A stretch of DNA of 64,000 bases from Calothrix brevissima NIES-22 (GTDB lineage Bacteria > Cyanobacteriota > Cyanobacteriia > Cyanobacteriales > Nostocaceae): positions 1,240,001 to 1,304,000 of the forward strand of contig NZ_AP018207.1 in NCBI RefSeq assembly GCF_002367995.1. Direction: 5' to 3'. The translations under genes were made by a program, and so were the position numbers. Below, one piece after another: positions 1-8,468 of the stretch (its first letter is position 1; each line of letters starts with the position of its first letter). Below the pieces are notes generated by a model. It worked only from the letters and a program-made list of their open reading frames with translations, searched no databases and had not been told where the DNA came from.

Positions 1-61
1 CCGAAACCTTGGCATGAGTTTCGCAAGCCATGAGGCTTTACCACAAAATAGATTAATCCGC

Positions 62-127
62 AAGTAGGGTCACGGCATTTGCAAGAATCCCGTCTATATA
101 GATATCTTATATAAGCCGTGCCCTACT
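62..127. repeat. imperfect palindromic repeat
   Basis: The left arm AGTAGGGTCACGGCATT is answered by AAGCCGTGCCCTACT about 35 bases later, giving a long imperfect stem. It resembles other GTAGGGGCAC-type palindromes in this window (near 2935 and 9077). No coding sequence was recognised in bases 1-150. Confidence 0.6.
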
Positions 128-150
128 GTTGGAGAATTCAAGAAATATTG

Positions 151-627
151 TCATGCAATAGAGTCGAAAGCAGCGACAATGTATTCTTGCAGTTGGAATT
201 CGTAACCAGCAACTAATGAACTAGCTAGAGGTTTCTGGGTACTGTTTGTTTGAGAGACATTGTTTGCTACTGCTTGACAGGAGACAATAGCAACATCAAA
301 TCTACAAGGGTAATCGGCTTTTTCGGGATACTGAGCTAAAAACATTTCCGCAGTACGCCACAGTTTTGTTTGCTTTTTGACGGTGATAGCGTTTCTCCCG
401 CCAAAATCCCAATTACCTAGACTACGAGTTTTCACTTCGACAAATGCCAAGGTTGAGTTTTGAGTAGCTCTGCCATCATCATATTGAGCAATAATATCAA
501 TTTCTCCCCATCGGCAAAAAAAGCGCCGATGGAGAATTAACCAACCTGTAGATTGCAGCCATTGTGCTACTAGGTCTTCACCTAAGTGCCCAATGTCGGG
601 ATAATGAGATGCAGGAGGGTTGGTCAT
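151..627 (-). CDS. YraN/UPF0102 family endonuclease-like protein
   Basis: This 158-residue protein matches the YraN (UPF0102) family, which has a restriction-endonuclease-like fold of unproven function. Visible family features are the N-terminal G-x-x-GEDLVAQWL helix (residues ~13-25), the RRFFCRWGEIDIIA strand with its acidic residues (~34-48), and FVEVKTRS (~62-69), which together form the PD-(D/E)xK-like core. The length is slightly above the usual ~120-130 because of a loop near the C-terminus containing NNVSQTNSTQ. The ATG at 625-627 lies 11 bases from the start of the divergent pentapeptide gene, so the two probably share a small promoter region. The family call is firm; substrate and role are unknown. 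Confidence 0.85.
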   Translation of the reverse strand: MTNPPASHYPDIGHLGEDLVAQWLQSTGWLILHRRFFCRWGEIDIIAQYDDGRATQNSTLAFVEVKTRSLGNWDFGGRNAITVKKQTKLWRTAEMFLAQYPEKADYPCRFDVAIVSCQAVANNVSQTNSTQKPLASSLVAGYEFQLQEYIVAAFDSIA

Positions 628-638
628 TGGTTAAAAAT

Positions 639-1148
639 ATGATGCAGAAATTTACGGTGCGAATTTGGACAACTGTATTTAGTGTATTGCTGTGGGGATT
701 AGTTGGCATCACAGCAATTGTAGGTGTTGCGCCTACGGCTTTGGCATTGGAATACAATAAGGAAATTTTGATAGGAGCGGATTTCGCTGGTAGAGATTTA
801 ACAGACTCTAGTTTTACTAAAGCTAATCTTAAACAAAGCAACTTTAGTAATGCTAATTTGAGTGGTGTTAGTTTCTTTGCTGCAAATTTGGAATCAGCTA
901 ATTTTGAGAGAGCTAATCTGAGCAATGCTACTTTAGATTCTGCTCGCTTCATTAAAGCCAATTTAACCAATGCGCTATTAGAAGGTGCTTTTGCGGCGAA
1001 TGCGAAATTCGATGGCGCGATTGTTGATGGCGCAGATTTTACGGATGTGTTGCTGCGTCCCGATGAGCAGAAAAAATTATGTAAGGTGGCTAAGGGTACT
1101 AATCCGACTACAGGAAGGGATACAAGAGATACGTTATTTTGCCCTTAG
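639..1148 (+). CDS. secreted pentapeptide-repeat protein, probably thylakoid lumen
   Basis: From the ATG at 639 (or the adjacent 642) the protein begins with a positively charged stretch, a hydrophobic segment and an AxA cleavage site (VGVAPTALA), which is a clear signal peptide. The reading frame stays open upstream to 564, but that would bury the signal. The mature part is built of A(D/N)LxX pentapeptides such as ANLKQ, SNANL, ANLES and ANFER, expected to form a right-handed quadrilateral beta-helix. The tail holds two cysteines (LCKVAKG and LFCP) as in cyanobacterial and plastid lumenal pentapeptide proteins; a disulfide and lumenal location are inferred. Molecular function is unknown. It is divergent from yraN. 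Confidence 0.85.
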   Translation: MMQKFTVRIWTTVFSVLLWGLVGITAIVGVAPTALALEYNKEILIGADFAGRDLTDSSFTKANLKQSNFSNANLSGVSFFAANLESANFERANLSNATLDSARFIKANLTNALLEGAFAANAKFDGAIVDGADFTDVLLRPDEQKKLCKVAKGTNPTTGRDTRDTLFCP

Positions 1149-1195
1149 TGGATGATTTTAATAATTACACTCACACATAGTACAACTGAGTCTAT

Positions 1196-1230
1196 TGACT
1201 GTTGACTGTCAACGGTTAACAGTCAACAAC
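1196..1230. terminator. palindrome of GTTGAC heptamers between convergent genes
   Basis: GTTGACTGT pairs with ACAGTCAAC across a short loop, between the converging ends of the pentapeptide gene and the exosortase gene. It belongs to the TGTTGACTG-type short tandem repeats seen elsewhere in the window. A bidirectional terminator role is inferred from position only, since there is no strong T-run. Confidence 0.4.
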
Positions 1231-1283
1231 CCTTCATGTCAGATTTCACAAATCAAAAAGCAGATTGCTATAATGACTCAACT

Positions 1284-2135
1284 TTAAGATTTTTCTGTTT
1301 TCTGCATTTGTTTCTCTTCTTGGCGCAAAATAAACATATAGAATGCACCAAAAATTAAGATGCCAAATACGCCAAAAGAATAGGAAGCATTGCCACCATG
1401 CCAACTATGAAAAGCCGCTTCATTTGTACCTACCATCACGGCTAATATGGCAATTCTAATGGCATTGAGAAAAAAGCCTAAAAACATAGCAAACAGCGAG
1501 ACAAATAACCGCTTGTTTTTTGCTATGGGGAACATGACTAAGGCAATAATTGATATACCTAAAAGATAATTTATTGTATCTATACCAGAACAGCCAGGAA
1601 CTACTTTGACACTCCCTGTTGATAGATGAATATATACTCCATTTAGGGTAACATCAAAACCTAAATACCACAAAATTAGACTAGCAAATTTAGCACTATA
1701 AGGGGAAATATCTAAAAATAAAGCAGCCAAAACGCTAGGTATTTCTAGAAAAAATAAAATAATAAATGCTTCCCAATATTGCTTTACACCCTTAAAGCCA
1801 GAGGCTAATAAACCTACACCAATAGCTGAAGCTAAGGGTAAAAGACGAATAGTATATCCTAAATGATGACTGGTACTTTGCCATAGTACCCAACTAATTA
1901 TCAGCCAACCAACAACACTGGAGAAAACATCACTTTCAAAGTTGAATGTATGGCGTTTATCCCATAAAATCGAACCGATCGCAAATAAAAATAACAGACT
2001 CATGCCTAAATGTCCGACATCATGAGCTTTCCAAACTAAGGTAAGACAAACTGCGGCTAGCCCAGCAGCAATGCTTGCAAGCCAGAATGGTTCTGTTTTC
2101 AGGATTTGAGATGGTTTGAGATGAGTGATATTCAT
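1284..2135 (-). CDS. cyanoexosortase family membrane peptidase
   Basis: A 283-residue integral membrane protein with about eight hydrophobic segments. It carries the exosortase/archaeosortase catalytic signature: PGCSGI near residue 184 (catalytic Cys), LNAIRIAIL near 226 (Arg) and HSWHGG near 245 (His). Exosortases recognise C-terminal PEP-CTERM-like sorting signals and probably process or transfer exported proteins at the cytoplasmic membrane. The sequence best fits the cyanobacterial cyanoexosortase A group. Neither the small protein that usually follows it nor exopolysaccharide genes are visible next door: the 3' side meets a convergent pentapeptide gene and the 5' side is a long repeat-rich gap. 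The family call is strong; the subtype is a recollection. Confidence 0.85.
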   Translation of the reverse strand: MNITHLKPSQILKTEPFWLASIAAGLAAVCLTLVWKAHDVGHLGMSLLFLFAIGSILWDKRHTFNFESDVFSSVVGWLIISWVLWQSTSHHLGYTIRLLPLASAIGVGLLASGFKGVKQYWEAFIILFFLEIPSVLAALFLDISPYSAKFASLILWYLGFDVTLNGVYIHLSTGSVKVVPGCSGIDTINYLLGISIIALVMFPIAKNKRLFVSLFAMFLGFFLNAIRIAILAVMVGTNEAAFHSWHGGNASYSFGVFGILIFGAFYMFILRQEEKQMQKTEKS

Positions 2136-2517
2136 TGTCAGGTTGAGTTGGCGAATGTCGGTTGAAATACAAAAATATTCGCCCTAAGTTTGTAGCTTAT
2201 GGGCGTTTTGAATTGGTGATGCTCCCGGAATAACTAACTGTAAATCTATGAATATGATTGAGTTTTGGTTATTTTAAATGTGATTTATATGTCTTAATGT
2301 AATCAAGATTTAAGTATAAGAACGGATATTAAATAAATTCTTTATAAAGAAGAGGTAGAAATATATGAATTTTTAGTGAAAGGATTTGGGATTGGGGCAT
2401 GGGGCATTGGGTAAAGGCTTGACATTAAGTTTTATTGCTCAAATGCGCCAGCTTTATCATTTACATATATTGAGTAGTCATTTTTATATTTTTAGTAAAG
2501 AGAAATAGCGATCGCTT

Positions 2518-2760
2518 TCTCATTGATCGAAATCAAGTACTCATTTTTTTGTTTTAAGTAAGCAAAAAGCTATTTTGCCTTCTCGTTAAGCCTTTTCGCC
2601 TACTCATTATTGTGTTTTCCGCAAGTGAAATACCATTTCACCTACTCATTAAGCCTTATCGCTTACTCGTTTCGGTAAATCACGCACTCATTTTGGTGTT
2701 TTCCGCAGATAAAAAGCTTTATCGCTGACTCGTTTTGGTGTATTCCGCAGGTAAAAAGGT
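2518..2760. repeat. array of about twelve degenerate 21-bp units
   Basis: The heptamer (A/T)CTC(A/G)TT starts at 2518, 2539, 2581, 2602, 2644, 2665, 2686 and 2728. Every spacing is exactly 21 or 42 bases. The skipped registers (2560, 2623, 2707, 2749) begin with a different, purine-rich unit such as AGATAAAAAG. Two unit types therefore alternate in a fixed 21-bp frame, although the units themselves have diverged. Stop codons in all frames argue against present coding. Confidence 0.75.
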
Positions 2761-2853
2761 TTGGAACAAAGAATGCGACAGATGGTAGGCGCATAGCAAT
2801 GCCATGCCCTCTAGAATATATTGATGTTGCGAAGATATTATTTAAATTGGTAT
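2760..2853. repeat. AATTGGTAT-ended palindromic element, 5' end lost
   Basis: This segment closely matches 9042-9142: shared stretches include AAAGAATGCGACAGAT, GCCATGCCCTCTAGAATAT and the right end AATTGGTAT. The left terminal ATACCAATT present in the other copy is missing here, exactly where the 21-bp array abuts. Confidence 0.7.
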
Positions 2854-2985
2854 GACACCTAAGTTTTTCACAGATTTGTTTAGGTTCTCATCCCATTTAA
2901 ATAAAAACACTAATATATATAGATTTCGCTTTGGGGCACGGCAGTGCCGATGCCCCTACAATTAATGGGTGTGATTCTTTCTAGT

Positions 2986-3179
2986 CATACGTGTCAACTT
3001 AAGTTCAAATGCTTACCCCACAAGCCTTTCACCCCACCCCTTTTTCCCCTCCCCGTTTACGGGGAGGGGATGTTTTGGCTTTAGACAAAACTGGGGTGGG
3101 GTAACGCGGATCTTGATGGTAGGCGCTTTGATGCAAAATCAAGTCCTGATGAGGGTTTCGCGTTAAGTTGACACCAATG
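2986..3179. mobile_element. MITE-like element, copy 1
   Basis: The left end CATACGTGTCAACTTAAG is an imperfect inverted repeat of the right end, which reads TTAAGTTGACACCAATG. The same ends bound a 195-bp element at 59586-59780. Between them lies a C-rich/G-rich hairpin (CCCCTCCCCGTTTACGGGGA core near 3047-3070). There is no open reading frame, so it would depend on a transposase in trans. The flanking nonamers match at only six of nine positions, consistent with a decayed target duplication. Confidence 0.7.
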
Positions 3180-3219
3180 GATTCTGGTTTCAGGGTATGG
3201 CAGTGCCAATGCCCTACAA

Positions 3220-5397
3220 TTAAACTGTAACCGCCGCCTGAGAATTAACAGTGATACAAGCATGAACTAAGGGTAACAAGGGGCCGATTTGTTCTTGTCC
3301 GTTGACTGCTAAGTCGCTATGACATAAGTAAACTTTCTCGGATACACGGGAAAGTAAATCGGTTAAAATTCTTTGTAATCTTTGTTCTTCGGCTGATTTT
3401 TCATCTTCTGCTGTCCAAGGCGTACCTAATCTTCCTTGTAAAAATAAGGGCGCGCCATATAATGTGGCTGCACCACCTTTCGCCCAGAGTGGGGAACTCG
3501 CATCTAACCAAAAATGCCAACGATGAAATCTCCGGCTAGAACGGTATTGGAAGATGGTAGCTAATGTAACAGCTTTTCTTGCGGGGCCGATAGGGCGTAA
3601 AGGATAGGGGTTGGCGGTAATTGTACCCCGGCGCAGTAGTTGGATAAATTCGGCAATGGTGGATTCAACAGGGCTGAGTGGGGGTAATTTACTTTGGCTT
3701 TGGTGCAGTCTGGTGTTAATTTCCCAGTAATGTTGGGCGGTTTCTAATAATTCCCGCAAGGCTGCTAGTTGATCATAGGGGGGGTTATTGTCTTTACAGA
3801 GAAAGTCTTGAATTGCTAAGTATAGTAGGGAAATTGGACTAGGAATTAATCGCTGTTCTTGTTGCGATCGCTGTTTTTCAATCCATTGTAAGATTTCATT
3901 GTAGGCGGTAGTCGCTGCATAGCCAATGCGATCCCAGCGTTCAAAGGTGGTGACAGGTAGCAAATTTGGGCGTTCTGGGTGGGGTTCAAAGCAGTAATCG
4001 GCGATTAAGCCAGCGCGTACCGGATCGATATCTGTGCTGAGTTCGCTGGAATCTATTGGTTTTTGTCTGCGGCTTAATACCACCAGCATCTCAGCTACCG
4101 CATCTCGGTCTACTAAGCGTCCTAAACCGGGATAAACTAACGCCAGCATGGTGAGTAATGCCCTAATTGCAGGCGAACTAATCAAGGGGCGTTGATCGTT
4201 GAGGGCTTCTACGGGGATATTTTGTTTGTTGAGGATTTCAATTAAAGTATAACGGGCGATCGCATCTAAACCGGGTGCAATTACAGCTACTTCTTCCGGT
4301 TCTACTTCCCCGGATTTAATCGCATTGATGATTATCTCCGCAGTTTGCCGCAATAAATGGGCGCGGGATGTGGTTTGAATTGACTGTACTGTTTCTGGTA
4401 AGCTCAACATTACCATTGGTTGGGTGGCTAATTCCACCATTGAGCTAGCTAAGTTAATGGCTAAGGATTCTCGCGGCGGGCTGATTAAAGATTCCACCTG
4501 ACAACGCTTGGCTAATTCTGCTAAATATTCGGGATCTGCGCCTAATCCCAAACGTACTGCACCTTCAGGATTGTAGCTAAACGCGCCTACAGCCCCTTGA
4601 TTTAATAAGAACTCAAATAAATTGCGGGCGATCGCGGGATAATCATCAACATCATCGGCTAATACTGCTTGGTAGCGCTTGGCTAAATGCTGTTGATATT
4701 GTGGATTGGGTAAGAGATGGTGATTGTAGAGTTCGCTAATAATGCCATAGGTGAGTAATCCTCTGTGTAAGCACCAATCGCGCCAGTCTAGCAGCAAAGA
4801 GGCGAGAAATTCCGGCTCTAAATTAATTGGGTTATCTGCCAATCCCCTTGCTAAAATTTCGGATATGCGATCGCATTTTTCACCGCTATATGCTGCTAAT
4901 TGTAATAAATCGAGAATTCGCCGCACTAGTCGGTACTCGCTCATACCCGACAATTTTAAAATTTCTGCGTCTAAATGCGATCGCCACAATTTAGTCGCTA
5001 GTTCCTGTTCAGTTTCTGGGCGCAACCTCACCGGAAATTGGGCGTTTAGCTGTAACGACTGTATCAGCAAAGGCCAAAATAAAATCACTTCATCCTGAAA
5101 GAATCCTAAAGGTGTCTTCGCCCTTACCGGAAATTTACCCAATGTCGCAGTAACAATTCTATCTCCCAATTCTCTGCGGTTATCATCGTTAGCAGCTAAT
5201 AGCAAAACTCCCGGTTCAGTTTGTCGAAGTTCCCAGCTTTTCTGTACAGAGTTGCCTTTTCTTTTATTTTTGTGGTTAGTATAAAATGAGTCAATAGCCT
5301 GATGATGATTTTGTAACCAGCTGCATAACTGCCCAACTAAACGAGCAGTTTTACCACTACGGCTACCACCAACAATCCAAAGCGAATCTAAAGCCAC
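3220..5397 (-). CDS. AddB/UvrD-like ATPase (cyanobacterial 'recombinase family' type)
   Basis: A 725-residue protein starting with GTG at 5397. It opens with a Walker A motif, GGSRSGKT (residues ~10-17). An acidic Walker B-like segment, VLADDVDDYP, lies near residue 245 where UvrD/AddB proteins carry their DE-x-x-D motif, and VAVIAPGLDAIARYTLIEIL near 370 looks like the start of the second RecA-like half. This layout is typical of superfamily 1 helicase-nuclease subunits such as AddB/RexB. No cysteine-rich nuclease end is obvious: the final 100 residues contain few cysteines and end LVHACITVNSQAAVTV. No addA-like partner lies nearby. A role in recombination or double-strand break processing is inferred. 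Confidence 0.6.
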   Translation of the reverse strand: MALDSLWIVGGSRSGKTARLVGQLCSWLQNHHQAIDSFYTNHKNKRKGNSVQKSWELRQTEPGVLLLAANDDNRRELGDRIVTATLGKFPVRAKTPLGFFQDEVILFWPLLIQSLQLNAQFPVRLRPETEQELATKLWRSHLDAEILKLSGMSEYRLVRRILDLLQLAAYSGEKCDRISEILARGLADNPINLEPEFLASLLLDWRDWCLHRGLLTYGIISELYNHHLLPNPQYQQHLAKRYQAVLADDVDDYPAIARNLFEFLLNQGAVGAFSYNPEGAVRLGLGADPEYLAELAKRCQVESLISPPRESLAINLASSMVELATQPMVMLSLPETVQSIQTTSRAHLLRQTAEIIINAIKSGEVEPEEVAVIAPGLDAIARYTLIEILNKQNIPVEALNDQRPLISSPAIRALLTMLALVYPGLGRLVDRDAVAEMLVVLSRRQKPIDSSELSTDIDPVRAGLIADYCFEPHPERPNLLPVTTFERWDRIGYAATTAYNEILQWIEKQRSQQEQRLIPSPISLLYLAIQDFLCKDNNPPYDQLAALRELLETAQHYWEINTRLHQSQSKLPPLSPVESTIAEFIQLLRRGTITANPYPLRPIGPARKAVTLATIFQYRSSRRFHRWHFWLDASSPLWAKGGAATLYGAPLFLQGRLGTPWTAEDEKSAEEQRLQRILTDLLSRVSEKVYLCHSDLAVNGQEQIGPLLPLVHACITVNSQAAVTV

Positions 5398-5484
5398 AAA
5401 CCCTCTCCTTGTAGATTTGTTAGTATACTTCGTGCGTTAATTTAAGGTTAAGAATCACCAAATCATGCTGGATGATTGCCAACG

Positions 5485-6795
5485 ATGAAAAACTCTGTTT
5501 TTGGTCAAAAAATTTACTCGTTTTTATTAGGGCTTTACCGATGGTACTTACGTACCCCAGAGCGTTCCTTAGATGAGGCTTACAACGCAGCCTTAAAAAT
5601 AAAAGACTTAGAAGATAAACATTTTAATGGTAATAAAATAGACCCTAATTCACCCATGTACAGTAGCAATGTCATGGATTATTTTCAAGCCGATCTGAAG
5701 CAGCAATTAAAAATTGCTCGGATGCGACTGACAGAGTTTAAAAGTAGCCGTTGGTTTTTAAACGAAGCTAATCAAAAAGCTGCTCAGGAAGCAGGTGTAG
5801 AATATCCAGAACTGTCATTAATTTTAGAAAAGCTCAGATTCATTGACCAAATTACCTCCAAATATACCTTTAATGAAACCGAGCCAAGCTCTTTAGTTGT
5901 TGTTGATAAACCTCCCCAGAGTAAAACTGATTTAACAATTAATCAACCAGTAACGCCAAAGATAGCGAATAATGGTGCTAAGAAACCCCAGGGAAAAGCG
6001 AATACAACAGGTATATTACCCAGGTCAATTTTAAGTACCATCACTCGATTACAAGTTGAATTAGACCCTAATTCTGAACAAGATGTAGTTCAAAATTTTC
6101 GCCAAGCTCAACGCCGCACAATCATCTCTATTAGGTTTCTTTTATTACTAGTTATTGTACCACTTTTAAGTCACCAATTAGCCAAAGCTTTGGTGGTGGG
6201 GCCGCTAGTAGAAAAATTTAGAGATTCAGAAACAGTGCAAATTTTTCTGAATGCGGAAATGGAAGAAGAAGCATTATTAGAGTTAGAAAGATTTGAAGAA
6301 AGAATTAAATTTCAAAGTTTAATTAGCAACGCACCACCCCTATCATCTGAAGAAGTAGAAACTCAGATGCATGAGAAAGCCGGCGAACTGGCTGAGGAAT
6401 TCAAAGAAGAAAGCGCTAATGCAATAAAAAATGTATTTTCTGATATGTTTTCTGTAGGTGCTTTTATTTGGCTGTTGTTAGTCAGTAAACCTTCTATCGC
6501 TATTATCAAAGAATTTTTCGACAATGTAGTTTATGGTTTAAGTGATAGCGCCAAGGCATTTATTATCATTTTGTTTACCGATATATTTGTCGGATTTCAC
6601 TCCCCGCATGGTTGGGAAGTAATTTTAGAAGGTTTATCACGCCATTGGGGACTACCAGCAAATCGTGATTTTATCTTCTTATTTATTGCCACATTTCCAG
6701 TGATTTTAGATACGATTTTCAAATACTGGATTTTCCGCTACCTGAACCGAATTTCACCTTCTGCAGTGGCAACATATCATAATATGAATGAGTAA
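5485..6795 (+). CDS. pcxA: proton extrusion protein PcxA (CemA family)
   Basis: A 436-residue membrane protein of the PcxA/CotA family, homologous to the plastid envelope protein CemA (Ycf10). In cyanobacteria PcxA is needed for light-induced proton extrusion and indirectly for inorganic carbon uptake. Visible traits are the soluble N-terminus (FGQKIYSFLLGLYRWYLRTPERSL), a hydrophobic segment near 215-232, an acidic amphipathic region (residues ~250-310), and three hydrophobic segments in the last 120 residues with FKYWIFRYLNR near the end. The ATG at 5485 is preferred over the in-frame TTG three codons upstream, because the family usually starts MKN. It is transcribed away from the AddB-like gene across an 87-base gap. 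Confidence 0.9.
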   Translation: MKNSVFGQKIYSFLLGLYRWYLRTPERSLDEAYNAALKIKDLEDKHFNGNKIDPNSPMYSSNVMDYFQADLKQQLKIARMRLTEFKSSRWFLNEANQKAAQEAGVEYPELSLILEKLRFIDQITSKYTFNETEPSSLVVVDKPPQSKTDLTINQPVTPKIANNGAKKPQGKANTTGILPRSILSTITRLQVELDPNSEQDVVQNFRQAQRRTIISIRFLLLLVIVPLLSHQLAKALVVGPLVEKFRDSETVQIFLNAEMEEEALLELERFEERIKFQSLISNAPPLSSEEVETQMHEKAGELAEEFKEESANAIKNVFSDMFSVGAFIWLLLVSKPSIAIIKEFFDNVVYGLSDSAKAFIIILFTDIFVGFHSPHGWEVILEGLSRHWGLPANRDFIFLFIATFPVILDTIFKYWIFRYLNRISPSAVATYHNMNE

Positions 6796-6900
6796 AGGGC
6801 ATGGGGCATGGGGCATGGAAGGAGGACAAGGGAGACAAGGGGGACAAGGAAGACAAGGGGGACAATTGTAGAGACGCGATGAATCGCGTCTCTGAGCAAT
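6796..6900. repeat. short tandem repeats and a perfect 24-bp palindrome
   Basis: GGGCATG heptamers (6798-6818) are followed by a run of GGACAAGGGA-like units (6823-6864). A perfect palindrome with 11-base arms AGAGACGCGAT and a 2-base loop lies at 6870-6893. These are typical dispersed repeats of filamentous cyanobacteria. The palindrome sits 75 bases after pcxA but lacks a T-run, so a terminator role is doubtful. Confidence 0.7.
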
Positions 6901-6928
6901 GTATTTTTGTTACGCCGACTTAGTTTAA

Positions 6929-8194
6929 ATGAAATTTAAATTTATTTATCTGACTAGTTTACCTGTTGTAATTTTAATCTTATTAGTCAGAATTCCTTCG
7001 TTGGGATATCGACCATTAAGTGCGCCAGAATGTCAACTTAAAAAGTGGCATTTACCAGGATTATTTAATAACAAAAATACCCAAAAAACGCCTGTATTAA
7101 TAGCGCGATCGCCTGTTACTTGTTGTGCTGAGGATCGCTCTTGTGTTGATGAGGCGATATATCAAGGCGAAAATGGTAAAGTTGGGGATAAAAAGGCGCT
7201 GTTAAATTCTATCGATCGCAGTTTACGCTATCTGCAAACAGCTAGAGCAGATGCGGCTTATGAGAATTATCAAGTACCAGGAATCACACGCGATCGCGTT
7301 TACAAAAGTTTGCTGCGCTTTCGTCAATTGATACTCACAACTAAATCTGCAACTGAACTACATCAGGCGATCGCCAAAGAATTTGTCTATTATCAGTCAA
7401 TTGGTAGAGATAGTAAAGGTTCTGTGTTATTCACCGCCTATTACGAACCAATGTATACTGCAAGTCGCGTACCCACAGCAGAATACCGCTATCCGGTTTA
7501 CAAAGCACCTCCCGATTTAGCTTCCTGGAGTTTACCCCACCCGACGCGCCTAGAACTCGAAGGTGCAGATGGTTTACAAGGTTCCAAGGGGAAATTGCGG
7601 GGATTAGAGTTATTTTGGTTTCGCGATCGCCTCGAACCATACATGGTACAAATTCAAGGTTCAGCCAAACTGCAATTAACTGATGGTACAAAAACCAGCA
7701 TCGGTTATGCAGGTAATATCGCCTATAACTACAAAAGCATAGGACGAGAACTGGCGAATGATGGGAAATTACCCTTAGAAGGGATGACTATGCCCATAAT
7801 TCTCGATTATTTTCACAAGTATCCCCAAGAATTAAACGTATATATTCCTCGCGATCCCAGCTTTGTCTTTTTTCAAGAAACCAAAAACGCCCCAGCACAA
7901 GGTTCAATCGGACAACCAATCACCGCCGAACGTTCAATTGCTACAGATAAATCTTTAATGCCCCCCGGTGCTTTAGCATTAATTAGGGCTGATTTTCCCT
8001 TTGCTGATGAGAAAGGTAAATTAGAGCATCGAGTCGTCAGTCGTTACGTACTCGATCAAGATACAGGCGGTGCAATTAAAGGTGCAGGAAGGGTAGATTA
8101 TTTTTTAGGTACAGGTAAATTAGCAGGCGATCGCGCTGGTGTCACAGTCGGTAATGGACAATTATTTTATTTACTACTGAAACCGCCAAAATAA
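6929..8194 (+). CDS. mltA: MltA-type murein transglycosylase
   Basis: A 421-residue lytic transglycosylase that cleaves peptidoglycan glycan strands with formation of 1,6-anhydro-muramyl ends. The N-terminus has a single hydrophobic export or anchor segment (residues ~5-25) without a clear lipobox. The MltA barrel domain shows FTAYYEPMYTASR (~residue 170), FWFRDRLEPYMVQIQGS (~230-247) and IGYAGNIAYNYKSIGREL. The C-terminal 3D domain shows DQDTGGAIKGAGRVDYFLG (~374-392), which contains the catalytic aspartate region. The ATG at 6929 follows a repeat-filled leader. It stands alone, with repeats on both sides. Confidence 0.93.
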   Translation: MKFKFIYLTSLPVVILILLVRIPSLGYRPLSAPECQLKKWHLPGLFNNKNTQKTPVLIARSPVTCCAEDRSCVDEAIYQGENGKVGDKKALLNSIDRSLRYLQTARADAAYENYQVPGITRDRVYKSLLRFRQLILTTKSATELHQAIAKEFVYYQSIGRDSKGSVLFTAYYEPMYTASRVPTAEYRYPVYKAPPDLASWSLPHPTRLELEGADGLQGSKGKLRGLELFWFRDRLEPYMVQIQGSAKLQLTDGTKTSIGYAGNIAYNYKSIGRELANDGKLPLEGMTMPIILDYFHKYPQELNVYIPRDPSFVFFQETKNAPAQGSIGQPITAERSIATDKSLMPPGALALIRADFPFADEKGKLEHRVVSRYVLDQDTGGAIKGAGRVDYFLGTGKLAGDRAGVTVGNGQLFYLLLKPPK

Positions 8195-8351
8195 ATTTTT
8201 ACTTGCATTTTAGCTGATGATATTGTATGTATTAGCTACCAAAATTTGCATACTAAGTATTTAAAAAAAAATCACATAATCATCATAATAAGTATTTCTT
8301 GCTAATTGATTTATTCCCTAAACTTTGGAACCAAATAAATAATTTCGCGTC

Positions 8352-8433
8352 ATACCAATTTAAACGCATTTGCAAAATCGCTCACCGAAAAAGAGATGTA
8401 TTTAACTAAATGCGTTCATTTTGCTTATGGTAT
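8352..8433. repeat. ATACCAATT-type palindromic element
   Basis: The element starts CATACCAATTTAAACGCATT and ends AATGCGTTCATT...ATGGTAT, so its ends are imperfect inverted repeats. It shares the ATACCAATT end with the elements at 9042, 36324 and (as ATACCATTT) 45381, but its interior differs. Confidence 0.55.
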
Positions 8434-8468
8434 TCATTATTTGATTATTCTATATTAGGGGTTATAAA

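Larger units (their letters stand above)
2136..3219. other. 1.1 kb gene-free, repeat-rich gap
   Basis: No credible coding sequence is seen here. The gap contains an array of 21-bp units (2518-2760), a palindromic element ending in AATTGGTAT (2760-2853), a GTAGGGGCAC-type palindrome (about 2933-2960) and a MITE-like element with terminal inverted repeats (2986-3179). Bases 2136-2517 are AT-rich, with a short GGGGCATTGGG repeat near 2394 and one HIP1 site at 2507-2515. Confidence 0.7.

Noticed and set aside
578-970. 130-codon minus-strand frame over the pentapeptide gene
   Set aside because: It is the antisense of pentapeptide repeats, which gives artificial LALLKLA-type periodicity; no start signal or family match.
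2518-2760. 21-bp repeat array considered as a CRISPR
   Set aside because: Units are contiguous, diverged and only 21 bp long, with no unique spacers and no cas genes nearby.
3081-3263. 60-codon minus-strand frame next to the AddB-like gene
   Set aside because: It lies within the MITE-like element and overlaps the AddB-like gene end; no support.
6870-6893. Perfect palindrome after pcxA as its terminator
   Set aside because: There is no T-run, and it is a widely dispersed repeat type; it may act on transcription, but that cannot be supported.
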